A stretch of 44,387 bases of DNA, taken from Nitrospirales bacterium (GTDB lineage: Bacteria > Nitrospirota > Nitrospiria > Nitrospirales > UBA8639). This document shows positions 16,363-25,194 of the stretch, piece after piece (position 1 is the first letter of the stretch; the number at the start of each line of letters is the position of its first letter). Made by a program: the position numbers and the translations under genes. Below the pieces are notes generated by a model. It searched no databases. It saw nothing but the letters and a program-made list of their open reading frames with translations, and had not been told where the DNA came from. The stretch lies in the NCBI GenBank assembly GCA_029261305.1, contig JAJDBO010000265.1:1-44387 (forward strand), given 5' to 3'.

Positions 16363-17712
16363 TTACACATCTTCCGAATCAACTTCAGGCGTGAGCTCCT
16401 GCACCCTCGCTTCTAGGAAGTGTTGGAGTTTCCCTTCAAGCACTTCTCGAGAGCAAAACTTCCGAAGACTTTCGGTTGCGCATTTTGACATCTCTTGGTA
16501 TTCGGCAGGATCTTCTTTTACGACACGAAAGCTTTGTTTATAGGCTTCGAGCAAAGAATAGGCGTCAATACGATGTCGAGTCGTTCGTAATTTTTGACGG
16601 GGATCATGGGGCCATGCGGCTGGCTCTAAACTCGTCTGTACCAAAAATGCGTTCGATTCATCCAGGTAGTCTTCCATGCCGGTATGCTTTGGAGCGATCG
16701 CTGGAGTTCCGGCAGACATATATTCCATGAGTGGAATACATTGGCCTTCCGCGAGCGAGGCATTGACGACAAAGTTCGAATGTCGAGCCAGCGCTTGGTA
16801 CGCTTCATCCGATAAAAAACTTTCGATGAGGACTACCTGACAGGAGAAGGGGGAGAGCTTGCCTAGCTCACTGTGGAACGTTCTTCGAAACAAGGGCATG
16901 TGACGATGGACTAATTTCACTACGAGAATAGCCTCGGGTTCTTCACGAAAGGCAAGACAGAACATTCTTAGAATATCGAGCCAATTTTTCCTCCCATCGT
17001 CCGGGTTGAAAATGGTGGTGTACACCACACCATTCAGCTCAAGGGCCGTGGAAGAATTTTCCGCGAAAACTTTTGGACTGACTTCGCCAATCGGGGTGAG
17101 CTCCAAATCAAATGTGACTGATGAGGAATGGGATTCAGTGGACTCTCCCTTTTGTTCTTTCCCTACCCCCGGGCCATTGAAATGGATGGGGTTTCCTTCA
17201 ACACTCAGTTCGAATGGCGATTGTGCCGGCGTTTGGTCTTTTACTTGGCTTAAGAGGAAGAACCGGTCCCATACCGGGGCCGGAATAGACACAATGGGGA
17301 AATTACCTCCCATGGTTTTCTTGACGGCATTGACAGAGAAGTCTGAATGAGTGATGGCCGCACCAAGTTTTTTTAAGGTATAGCGCCAATCGTCTCTCGG
17401 GGTTTTTCCCCAGGACTCGTCAGGTATGTCGTAGAACTCCCAGGCAAAGACCGAGAGGGTTGGACACTGAAAGTGTATCGGGGTGAGGTGCGGTGGCGAA
17501 AACGAGAGAAAGATGCATGGCTCGCCAAGATGCTGGCAAATCTGAAAGATGGCATCGACTTCGGGGTCTGGATTCTGGATCCGGACCACAATTCCGATAT
17601 GGTCCAACATTGGCAAAAATTCTTTCAGGACAAAATAATAGGAATATTCTGATTGCCCTAGATGCGCTTGAATCGTGGCGTCGTTAATGTCTGCGTGTAC
17701 AATGATGACCAT
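16363..17712 (-). CDS. Glycosyltransferase, GT4-like
   Basis: This protein of about 449 residues is a GT-B glycosyltransferase with its diagnostic motif in the last quarter: NASLAEGQCIPLMEYMSAGTPAIAP, with the EX7E pair intact (EGQCIPLME), then GMEDYLDESNAF. The N-terminal region begins MVIIVHADIND and includes SVFAWEFYDIP. It resembles the convergent gene next door in architecture and in the GM(A/E)DYL ending, so both may act on the same polymer. I chose the ATG at 17712; a TTG two codons upstream is possible. No ribosome binding site is obvious for either. The substrate is unknown. Confidence 0.85.
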   Translation of the reverse strand: MVIIVHADINDATIQAHLGQSEYSYYFVLKEFLPMLDHIGIVVRIQNPDPEVDAIFQICQHLGEPCIFLSFSPPHLTPIHFQCPTLSVFAWEFYDIPDESWGKTPRDDWRYTLKKLGAAITHSDFSVNAVKKTMGGNFPIVSIPAPVWDRFFLLSQVKDQTPAQSPFELSVEGNPIHFNGPGVGKEQKGESTESHSSSVTFDLELTPIGEVSPKVFAENSSTALELNGVVYTTIFNPDDGRKNWLDILRMFCLAFREEPEAILVVKLVHRHMPLFRRTFHSELGKLSPFSCQVVLIESFLSDEAYQALARHSNFVVNASLAEGQCIPLMEYMSAGTPAIAPKHTGMEDYLDESNAFLVQTSLEPAAWPHDPRQKLRTTRHRIDAYSLLEAYKQSFRVVKEDPAEYQEMSKCATESLRKFCSREVLEGKLQHFLEARVQELTPEVDSEDV

Positions 17713-17796
17713 GTGCAACCAATGGAGTTCAAGATATTTTCAAAAATATATTGCTGTGTTATTGCATTTCAAATGAACCACAGGCCTCAAAGTTTT

Positions 17797-18094
17797 CTAG
17801 CCTTGGAGATCTGTTGACTCAAGAAGTTCTGGAGCCCAGGTCGTACTTTCTCGAACGACTTTTGTGGGATTCCCTGCTGCCAAACATTGTGGGGGGAATG
17901 TTTTTGGTGACAACGGATCCCGTTGCAATGACAGACCCTCGATCGATGGTGACGCCATTCAACACCGTTGTTTTCACACCTATCCACCCGTGGTCTTGGA
18001 TCGTAATGTTAGCTCCTGGATTGAGTCGTTTCCTGGTTGGGCCACCGATCGCATTATGGGCATCGCTCACCATCATGTCATTATGTTGCCCAGG
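17797..18094 (-). pseudogene. Frameshifted C-terminal remnant of a hexapeptide acyltransferase
   Basis: Reading the minus strand, MMVSDAHNAI, KRLNPGANITIQDHGWIG, GVTIDRGSVIATGSVVT and KNIPP follow the C-terminal domain of the sulfotransferase fusion at 10501-12144. After a run of six C (17891-17896 as G on the plus strand) the frame is lost. Dropping one C restores QCLAAGNPTKVVRES, the normal family ending, up to a TAG at 17797. Upstream, an in-frame TAG near 18095 cuts off the rest of the domain. It is therefore an N-terminally truncated, frameshifted relic. A sequencing error could explain the frameshift but not the missing N-terminus. Confidence 0.75.
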
Positions 18095-18256
18095 CTAATC
18101 TGATTTATCCGTCTACCATAACATATTTTTTTTTAGGAACTTCTATATCCCGATTTAATACGTCATTTGACGAGGCTGTGTTTTCTGATTGAAAATATGC
18201 CTTCCTACGAATATGCATGTATTGAGTTTTTGTTGTTCTGAGGCCTTGAGGAGCCA

Positions 18257-18802
18257 ATGAAAAAAGGATCTGTTGTTTGGTTTACAGGGTTACCGTGTTC
18301 TGGAAAGAGCACCTTGGCTCATTTGCTCCATGAAAGTTTAGAAGGCCAAGGTGTGTCCTCTGAGATTTTTGACGGGGATATTGTTCGTCAACGTTTGACT
18401 AAGGGCCTAGGATTTTCAAAAAAAGATCGCTTGGAAAATGTTCGAAGGATTGCGTTTGTGGCACATCTCTTGGCTCGGTATGGAGTGATTTCTATCGTCG
18501 CGGCCATTTCTCCTTATCAAGAAGCCCGTGCCGAGATCAGAAAAGAGTTTGAAACGTATATCGAGATCTTCGTGGATTGTCCCTTGGAGGTTTGTCAAGA
18601 ACGAGATGTCAAAGGTATGTATAAAAAAGCCCGCGATGGAGAAATCCAACATTTCACCGGTGTGTCCGATCCCTACGAAATCCCAACCCACCCCGATTTG
18701 GTATTGAAAACTTCCCTCGAACCCCAGACCGAGAGCTTGGCTCGAATCCTCAGCTTTTTAGCCGAGAATGGCCATATCACTCGATCAGTGACCGCCAGGT
18801 AG
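18257..18802 (+). CDS. cysC: Adenylylsulfate kinase
   Basis: CysC phosphorylates adenosine 5'-phosphosulfate to PAPS, the sulfate donor. The 181-residue length fits a stand-alone APS kinase. The Walker A loop is GLPCSGKST at residues 11-19. FDGDIVRQRLTKGLGFSKKDR (residues 39-59) is the APS-binding signature, and IFVDCPLEVCQERDVKGMY lies near residue 115. No ATP sulfurylase or reductase genes are beside it, so PAPS is probably made for sulfate transfer rather than assimilation. This agrees with the sulfotransferase fusion about 6 kb upstream. The start has GAGGAG shortly before the ATG. Confidence 0.93.
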   Translation: MKKGSVVWFTGLPCSGKSTLAHLLHESLEGQGVSSEIFDGDIVRQRLTKGLGFSKKDRLENVRRIAFVAHLLARYGVISIVAAISPYQEARAEIRKEFETYIEIFVDCPLEVCQERDVKGMYKKARDGEIQHFTGVSDPYEIPTHPDLVLKTSLEPQTESLARILSFLAENGHITRSVTAR

Positions 18803-18937
18803 CCAGGAATCGAAAATCAACTCCTCAAAATTTGGTTGTGCGAGCCAGTTTGGGTTTTTGGTGATCGACGACTGGCCTTTCTTCCAGGACTGCTTTTCTG
18901 AAGATTTTTTGGATTTTCGGAACGTTCTCCTGTTGCC

Positions 18938-18967
18938 TTGACACCCTCCAAAGCCTTCAAGTAAATT
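18938..18967 (+). promoter_or_regulatory. Possible sigma70-type promoter for gltBD
   Basis: A perfect TTGACA (18938-18943) is followed after 18 bases by TAAATT (18962-18967), a four-of-six match to the -10 consensus. It would give a leader of roughly 130 bases before gltB. The rest of the 292-base gap shows no other element I recognise. Confidence 0.35.
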
Positions 18968-19094
18968 TCGTTTTTACGTGTTTTTCTCGCCGTTTTCCTT
19001 TTCTTTGAATAAGTTAGGGTGAATGCGTTTGCAGAGGACTTCTTTAAATTCTTTTCGAATGAGAAGGGTCTTCAGGAATTGCTGACGGATTTAT

Positions 19095-22000
19095 ATGGTG
19101 CAAGGACTTATGACGAATCAATCAAATTTTTATGGGATGCCGCCCAAACAAGGGCTCTACGATCCTCGTAATGAAAAGGACGGGTGTGGCATTGGGTTTG
19201 TGGCCAATATTAAAGGACACAAATCCCACGATATTGTTCAGCAAGGCCTTGAGGTTCTTAAGAATCTTCATCATCGAGGGGCTCAAGGCTGCGATCCGTG
19301 TACTGGGGATGGAGCGGGCATTCTCATGCAAATTTCGCATGAGTTTTTCAGCCGAGCGACCAAGGATATTGGGATTAGCCTTCCCGAGGCGGGTGGCTAT
19401 GGCGTGGGAATGGTGTTTCTCCCTCAGGATGAGCCGTTACGTCATCAATGCGAAGGGTTGTTCGAAACCATTATTCGTGAAGAAGGGGCAAGGTTTTTAG
19501 GGTGGCGTGATGTGCCGGTGAAGTTAGAGCACGTTGGAGATCAAGCCAAGCAGACTCTTCCGTATATTCGGCAGTTTTTCATTGCTCGCGATATTCTCAA
19601 TGAAGCCCAATTTGAGCGGAAGCTCTATGTTGTGCGGAAACGCATTGCGCGTGCCATTCGGGAGTCAGCTTTGGTCGAGCGTGGACGAGTGTATATCTGC
19701 AGTCTTTCGGCCAATACGATTGTGTTCAAAGGCATGCTCTTGCCTGAACAACTCGGACATTTTTTCTCTGACCTGGAAGATACCAGCATGGTGTCAGCGC
19801 TTGCCTTGGTCCATTCGAGGTTTAGCACAAACACGTTTCCGACCTGGACACTGGCACATCCCTACCGCTATACCGTTCACAATGGCGAGATCAATACGCT
19901 TCGTGGAAATGTGAATTGGATGCGGGCCAGGCAGGGTCGATTGGAATCTGACCTGTTTGGAGAGGATCTCGAAAAGCTGTATCCCATCGTCTATGAGAAT
20001 CAAAGTGATTCCGCGTGCTTAGACAATGCCGTTGAATTTTTAGTCATGGCTGGACGTTCTCTCCCTCATGCCATGATGATGCTGATTCCCGAACCTTGGG
20101 TCGGGAATCCGAGCATGAACCTAGACCGTCGCGGGTTTTATGAATACCACGCGTCGATGATGGAACCGTGGGACGGCCCCGCTGCCGTAGCATTTACCGA
20201 TGGCAAGCTGATTGGGGCGACGCTTGATCGTAATGGATTACGACCCTGTCGGTATCAAGTGACGACTGATGATCTTGTTGTTCTGGCCTCTGAAGCGGGG
20301 GTTCTTCCAACCGATGCGAAAAATATTCGCGAAAAGGGCCGACTCCAACCAGGCCGGATGTTTGTCGTCGATACAGTGCAAGGTCGAATCATCGACGACG
20401 AAGAAATCAAAGCCGATATTGCAGGACGGAAACCTTACCGGAACTGGCTGACGCAGCATCGTGTGTCCTTAGACGAACTTCCTGAACCATTGAGTGTTCC
20501 ACAGCCGGACCATCCTACGCTTCGGCAGCGTCAACAAGCCTTTGGTGTCACGATTGAAGAACTCAAAATGGTGCTCTCGCCTATGGGAATTAATGGCGAG
20601 GAACCGACCTCTTCCATGGGGACGGATACGCCGTTGGCTGTGCTTTCAAATAGGCCACAACTTCTTCCCAAGTACTTTAAGCAATTATTTGCCCAAGTCA
20701 CTAATCCACCGATTGATCCGATTCGTGAGCAGCTGGTCATGTCGTTGGTGACGAATATTGGTCCCAAGCCCAATCTTATTGCAGAAACGCCAGAAGCCTG
20801 TCGTCGTATTAAAATCCGACAGCCGATCTTGACGAATGCCGAGTTGCAGAAACTCCGTGAATTCGAAGACCCGCATTTTGTGAGTAAGACCCTCCCGATG
20901 TTGTTCCGTGTAAGCGACGGGCCTGATGGGTTAGGGGCCGCCGTAGATCAGTTATGCCTGGATGCGTCTAAAGCCATCAAAGAGGGCTACAAGTTTTTAA
21001 TTTTAAGCGATCGTGAAATCAATGAAGAATGGGCGCCTATTCCCAGCCTATTGGGAATAGCCGCGGTTCACCACCATTTAGTGCGTGAATCCACACGGAC
21101 CGAGGTTGGCTTGATCCTTGAAACTGGTGAACCGCGCGATGTGCATCATTTTGCGTGCCTCATTGGCTATGGTGCTGGCGTGATCAATCCTTATTTGGTG
21201 TTTGAAACCTATGTAGACTTGCAACGTGAGGGGTATTTGCCAGAAGGCGTTGATGCGGATACTGCTTCTGACAAATTTATTAAGGCAATCAATAAAGGAC
21301 TGCTAAAGATTTTTTCCAAGATGGGGATTTCCACGGTGCAGTCCTATTGTGGCGCACAAATTTTTGAGGCCATCGGCCTTTCACAGGAACTCGTAGATCG
21401 GTATTTCACCGGGACCCCTTCTCGGGTAGAAGGTATCGGCATGCGAGAGATTGGTGACGAAACCTTACGGCGGCATTCTGTGGCCTACGAACCTGCAGCG
21501 ATCCGGCAACTCGATTTCGGGAGCGAGATTCACTATCGCATCCAGGGGGAACATCATAATTGGAATCCTGAATCGATCTATAAGTTACAGCATGCCACCA
21601 AGACGAACGACCCGAAGACCTTTCAAGAATTTTCAGCCTTAATCAATGACGAGAGCAAACGTCGTTCAAATCTACGTGGCCTATTTGATTTTAAATTCGC
21701 CCCAGAGCCTGTGCCTATTGATGAGGTCGAGTCGGTGAAAGATATCGTCAAGCGGTTCACCACTGGGGCGATGTCCTATGGCGCGATTTCCAAGGAATCG
21801 CATGAAACGTTGGCGATTGCGATGAACCGCATTGGTGGAAAAAGCAATACCGGTGAAGGCGGGGAAGCCGCCGAGCGATTCGTACCACTACCGAATGGGG
21901 ATTCAAAAAATTCGTATATCAAGCAAGTGGCCTCTGGGCGATTTGGAGTAACGGCGAATTACTTGGTCCATGCAAAGGAATTGCAAATCAAAATGGCGCA

Positions 22001-23666
22001 AGGCGCCAAGCCCGGTGAGGGTGGACAACTTCCTGGGCATAAGGTTGACGAGACGATTGCGGGCATGCGGTTTTCCACCCCTGGTGTCGGGCTGATCTCG
22101 CCGCCTCCGCATCATGATATTTATTCCATCGAAGATCTGGCCCAGCTGATTTTTGATCTCAAGAATTCAAACCCCCAGGCAGATGTGTCGGTGAAGTTGG
22201 TATCTGAAATTGGTGTAGGCACGGTGGCGGCTGGGGTTTCTAAAGCTCATGCGGACAAGGTGTTGATTAGCGGCGATTCTGGTGGGACTGGAGCGTCACC
22301 GCTTTCGTCCATTAAATATGCAGGCATTCCCTGGGAACTTGGATTAGCTGAAACGCATCAGACCCTCGTGCTCAATGATTTACGTGGCCGGATTCGTGTC
22401 GAGACGGATGGGCAATTAAAAACAGGACGAGATGTCGTAGTTGCTACGCTGCTGGGAGCGGAGGAGTTTGGCTTCTCCACGGCACCGCTCATTGTGGAAG
22501 GGTGCATCATGATGCGGAAGTGTCATTTGAACACCTGCCCGGTTGGTGTCGCGACACAAGATCCTGAATTGCGCAAACGATTTACTGGCCAACCCGATCA
22601 CGTCGTGAACTTCTTCTTCTTTGTTGCCGAAGAAGTGCGCCAGCTCATGGCTCAACTTGGCTTTAGAAAATTCACCGACATGATTGGGCGAGTGGATAAA
22701 CTTAAAGTGCAAAAAGCCATGGATCATTGGAAAGCCAAAGGTTTAGATCTTTCTCCCTTGCTGTGGAAACCCGAAGTGGAATCTCATGTCAAAACCCATT
22801 GGGTTGATCTTCAAGACCATGGCCTTGAGCATGTGCTTGATAACAAGTTGGTTGATTTGTGCCAATCGGCCATTGATAGAGGTGAGAAGGTGGTCTGTGA
22901 TTTGCCGATTCGAAACACGAATCGCACGACCGGGACGATCTTATCTAGTCACATCGCCCGCAAATATGGTGAAGAAGGGCTACCGTCAGATACTATTACG
23001 ATTAATTTCAACGGGTCGGCTGGGCAATCATTTGGGGCGTTTGTTTCCCGTGGCATTACCTTAACGCTTGAAGGCGAGTCGAACGATTATCTTGGCAAAG
23101 GCTTGTCCGGCGGGAAGATTATCGTTACGCCGCCGAAGGGATGTACCTTTAAGCCCGAAGACACTATTTTAATTGGCAACACGTCACTCTATGGTGCGAC
23201 CAAAGGTGAATGTTATGTCTATGGCACCGCTGGCGAGCGTTTTGCGGTACGAAATAGTGGGGTCCGTACGGTTATTGAAGGCACTGGCGATCATTGCTGT
23301 GAATATATGACCGGAGGCGTTGTGGTGGTACTTGGAAGAACCGGAAGAAATTTTGCAGCAGGGATGTCTGGCGGGGAAGCCTATGTGCTGAACGAGGACG
23401 GAAAATTTGAAACACGATGCAATCTCGGGATGGTGGAATTAGAAAAGGTTAGGGATCCCGAAGATATGAACACCTTGAAAACATTGATCGAGGCGCACGC
23501 TAAATATACTGAAAGCCGAAAGGCGAAGATGATTATGGATTCTTGGCCAGCCATGGTGTCGAAATTCGTGAAAGTGATGCCGATGGATTATAAACGCGTG
23601 TTGGCCGAGCGGAAGGCTGCCGCCAAAAAAAGTGGACGGGAAAAACAGGGGGTTGGCCGTGGGTGA
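19095..23666 (+). CDS. gltB: Glutamate synthase, large (alpha) subunit
   Basis: GltB makes glutamate from glutamine and 2-oxoglutarate in ammonia assimilation, with electrons from GltD. The 1523-residue length is normal. The N-terminal amidotransferase has its nucleophile at Cys31 in KDGCGIGF, exposed after removal of a propeptide, and HHRGAQGCDPCTGDGAG follows. The FMN-binding synthase domain occupies about residues 850-1220 and includes GEGGEAAERF and SGDSGGTGASPLSS. The 3Fe-4S cysteines are C1137, C1143 and C1148 (C-x5-C-x4-C). The C-terminal glycine-rich beta-helix has GKGLSGGKI and AAGMSGGEAYV. An ATG at 19110 has a better ribosome binding site (AAGGA) than the one at 19095. The stop overlaps gltD. 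Confidence 0.97.
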   Translation: MVQGLMTNQSNFYGMPPKQGLYDPRNEKDGCGIGFVANIKGHKSHDIVQQGLEVLKNLHHRGAQGCDPCTGDGAGILMQISHEFFSRATKDIGISLPEAGGYGVGMVFLPQDEPLRHQCEGLFETIIREEGARFLGWRDVPVKLEHVGDQAKQTLPYIRQFFIARDILNEAQFERKLYVVRKRIARAIRESALVERGRVYICSLSANTIVFKGMLLPEQLGHFFSDLEDTSMVSALALVHSRFSTNTFPTWTLAHPYRYTVHNGEINTLRGNVNWMRARQGRLESDLFGEDLEKLYPIVYENQSDSACLDNAVEFLVMAGRSLPHAMMMLIPEPWVGNPSMNLDRRGFYEYHASMMEPWDGPAAVAFTDGKLIGATLDRNGLRPCRYQVTTDDLVVLASEAGVLPTDAKNIREKGRLQPGRMFVVDTVQGRIIDDEEIKADIAGRKPYRNWLTQHRVSLDELPEPLSVPQPDHPTLRQRQQAFGVTIEELKMVLSPMGINGEEPTSSMGTDTPLAVLSNRPQLLPKYFKQLFAQVTNPPIDPIREQLVMSLVTNIGPKPNLIAETPEACRRIKIRQPILTNAELQKLREFEDPHFVSKTLPMLFRVSDGPDGLGAAVDQLCLDASKAIKEGYKFLILSDREINEEWAPIPSLLGIAAVHHHLVRESTRTEVGLILETGEPRDVHHFACLIGYGAGVINPYLVFETYVDLQREGYLPEGVDADTASDKFIKAINKGLLKIFSKMGISTVQSYCGAQIFEAIGLSQELVDRYFTGTPSRVEGIGMREIGDETLRRHSVAYEPAAIRQLDFGSEIHYRIQGEHHNWNPESIYKLQHATKTNDPKTFQEFSALINDESKRRSNLRGLFDFKFAPEPVPIDEVESVKDIVKRFTTGAMSYGAISKESHETLAIAMNRIGGKSNTGEGGEAAERFVPLPNGDSKNSYIKQVASGRFGVTANYLVHAKELQIKMAQGAKPGEGGQLPGHKVDETIAGMRFSTPGVGLISPPPHHDIYSIEDLAQLIFDLKNSNPQADVSVKLVSEIGVGTVAAGVSKAHADKVLISGDSGGTGASPLSSIKYAGIPWELGLAETHQTLVLNDLRGRIRVETDGQLKTGRDVVVATLLGAEEFGFSTAPLIVEGCIMMRKCHLNTCPVGVATQDPELRKRFTGQPDHVVNFFFFVAEEVRQLMAQLGFRKFTDMIGRVDKLKVQKAMDHWKAKGLDLSPLLWKPEVESHVKTHWVDLQDHGLEHVLDNKLVDLCQSAIDRGEKVVCDLPIRNTNRTTGTILSSHIARKYGEEGLPSDTITINFNGSAGQSFGAFVSRGITLTLEGESNDYLGKGLSGGKIIVTPPKGCTFKPEDTILIGNTSLYGATKGECYVYGTAGERFAVRNSGVRTVIEGTGDHCCEYMTGGVVVVLGRTGRNFAAGMSGGEAYVLNEDGKFETRCNLGMVELEKVRDPEDMNTLKTLIEAHAKYTESRKAKMIMDSWPAMVSKFVKVMPMDYKRVLAERKAAAKKSGREKQGVGRG

Positions 23667-25092
23667 TCCTCGAGGATTTCTCAAGTTTGCTCGTGAAGGT
23701 CCAAAGCGTCGAAATGTCGAACTGCGCGTGCTGGATTGGAATGAGGTCTACGAGCCATTTCCTGAAGATAAGCTTCGCAATCAGGGTGGGCGATGCATGG
23801 ATTGCGGCGTGCCATTTTGTCAGTCCACCAATGGTTGTCCTGTCGTCAATTTGATTCCTGAATGGAATGATATGGTGCATCGTGGTCGATGGAAAGATGC
23901 ACTCAAAGCGCTTCATTCGACGAATAACTTTCCGGAGTTTACGGGGCGCCTGTGTCCAGCTCCGTGTGAATCTTCATGCGTGCTGGGGATCAATGCCGAT
24001 CCTGTGTCTATCCGAGTAGTCGAGTGGAATATTATCGACCGTGGTTTTGATGAAGGCTGGATCGAGCCGGTTCTGCCAGTAGTAAAAACAGGCAAGACCG
24101 TGGCAGTGGTGGGATCAGGACCTGCTGGCCTAGCGGCAGCTCAGCAATTAACTCGTGCTGGACATACTGTGACCGTTTACGAAAAGGCCGACAGGATCGG
24201 TGGCCTGCTTCGCTATGGCATTCCAGATTTTAAAATGGAGAAGTGGGTACTTGATCGACGGTTGGACCAAATGGTGGCTGAAGGGGTAAAGTTTGAAACG
24301 AGCGTGAACGTTGGGGTCGATGTCACAAGCGAAGCGTTGGCACAGAAGTTTGATGCTGTCTGCTTGACCCTTGGCGCTGAACAGGCCCGTGATTTGCCGG
24401 TGCCTGGGCGTGACTTAGATGGGGTCCACTTTGCGATGGAATATCTCACTCAACAAAATAAAACGAATGCCGGCGATAGCCTCGTTGGAAAAATTAGTGC
24501 AAAAGATAAACGCGTCGTGATTATTGGTGGCGGCGATACCGGGTCCGATTGTTTAGGAACTGCTCATCGTCAAGGGTGCAAGGAAGTTCACCAATTTGAA
24601 TTGTTGCCGCAGCCTCCTTCGGATCGTGCCGAGTCCACACCATGGCCAATGTGGCCCATGCAGTTGCGCACATCTCATGCCCATGAAGAAGGGTGTGATC
24701 GTCAATGGAGTGTGTCTACCACAAAGTTCACTGGTGAAAATGGACATGTCACCAAATTGCACGGGCACCAAGTTTCGTTTGACGCAGGAAAATTTGCACC
24801 GGTCCCGGGCACCGAGTTTGATATGGATGTAGATTTGGTATTGTTGGCCATGGGATTTACCGGTCCAGTGAAAAATGGTTTGCTAGATAATATTGGCGTG
24901 GACTATGGCCCACGAGGCAGTGTCTCGGTGGACGAGAATTTCATGACCAATAAAGACGGAATTTTTGCTGCAGGGGACACTAAACGAGGTGCCTCGCTTA
25001 TTGTTTGGGCCATTGCTGAAGGCCGTAAAGCTGCCTCAGGAGTTGAGGTTTATCTTAAAGCCGGACATAGTATGTCCAGTTCATCTCGGTAA
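23659..25092 (+). CDS. gltD: Glutamate synthase, small (beta) subunit
   Basis: GltD takes electrons from NADPH through FAD and iron-sulfur clusters to GltB. The N-terminal cluster domain has CMDCGVPFC, GCPVVNLIPEWN and LCPAPCESSC. FAD binds at VAVVGSGPAGLAAA and NADPH at VVIIGGGDTGSDC, and IFAAGDTKRGASLIVWAIAEGR at the C-terminus is the usual flavin-contacting end. The GTG at 23659 gives GDPRGFLKF, the standard family N-terminus, and overlaps the gltB stop by eight bases, so translation is coupled. The frame extends upstream to another GTG at 23632, but that would add non-family residues inside gltB. Length is 477 residues. Confidence 0.96.
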   Translation: MGDPRGFLKFAREGPKRRNVELRVLDWNEVYEPFPEDKLRNQGGRCMDCGVPFCQSTNGCPVVNLIPEWNDMVHRGRWKDALKALHSTNNFPEFTGRLCPAPCESSCVLGINADPVSIRVVEWNIIDRGFDEGWIEPVLPVVKTGKTVAVVGSGPAGLAAAQQLTRAGHTVTVYEKADRIGGLLRYGIPDFKMEKWVLDRRLDQMVAEGVKFETSVNVGVDVTSEALAQKFDAVCLTLGAEQARDLPVPGRDLDGVHFAMEYLTQQNKTNAGDSLVGKISAKDKRVVIIGGGDTGSDCLGTAHRQGCKEVHQFELLPQPPSDRAESTPWPMWPMQLRTSHAHEEGCDRQWSVSTTKFTGENGHVTKLHGHQVSFDAGKFAPVPGTEFDMDVDLVLLAMGFTGPVKNGLLDNIGVDYGPRGSVSVDENFMTNKDGIFAAGDTKRGASLIVWAIAEGRKAASGVEVYLKAGHSMSSSSR

Positions 25093-25194
25093 TTCTTTCG
25101 ACTGCATCTTTCTTCCTATATTTATTCAGCGCCATCGCTTTCCTTTTGTCACGGAAACTACTTCGTACTTCCTCTCACCTTTTTATCCTGAGCT

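Noticed and set aside
17751..18098. 115-codon plus-strand frame between the glycosyltransferase and cysC genes
   Set aside because: The opposite strand carries a recognisable acyltransferase relic; the plus-strand protein has no family features.
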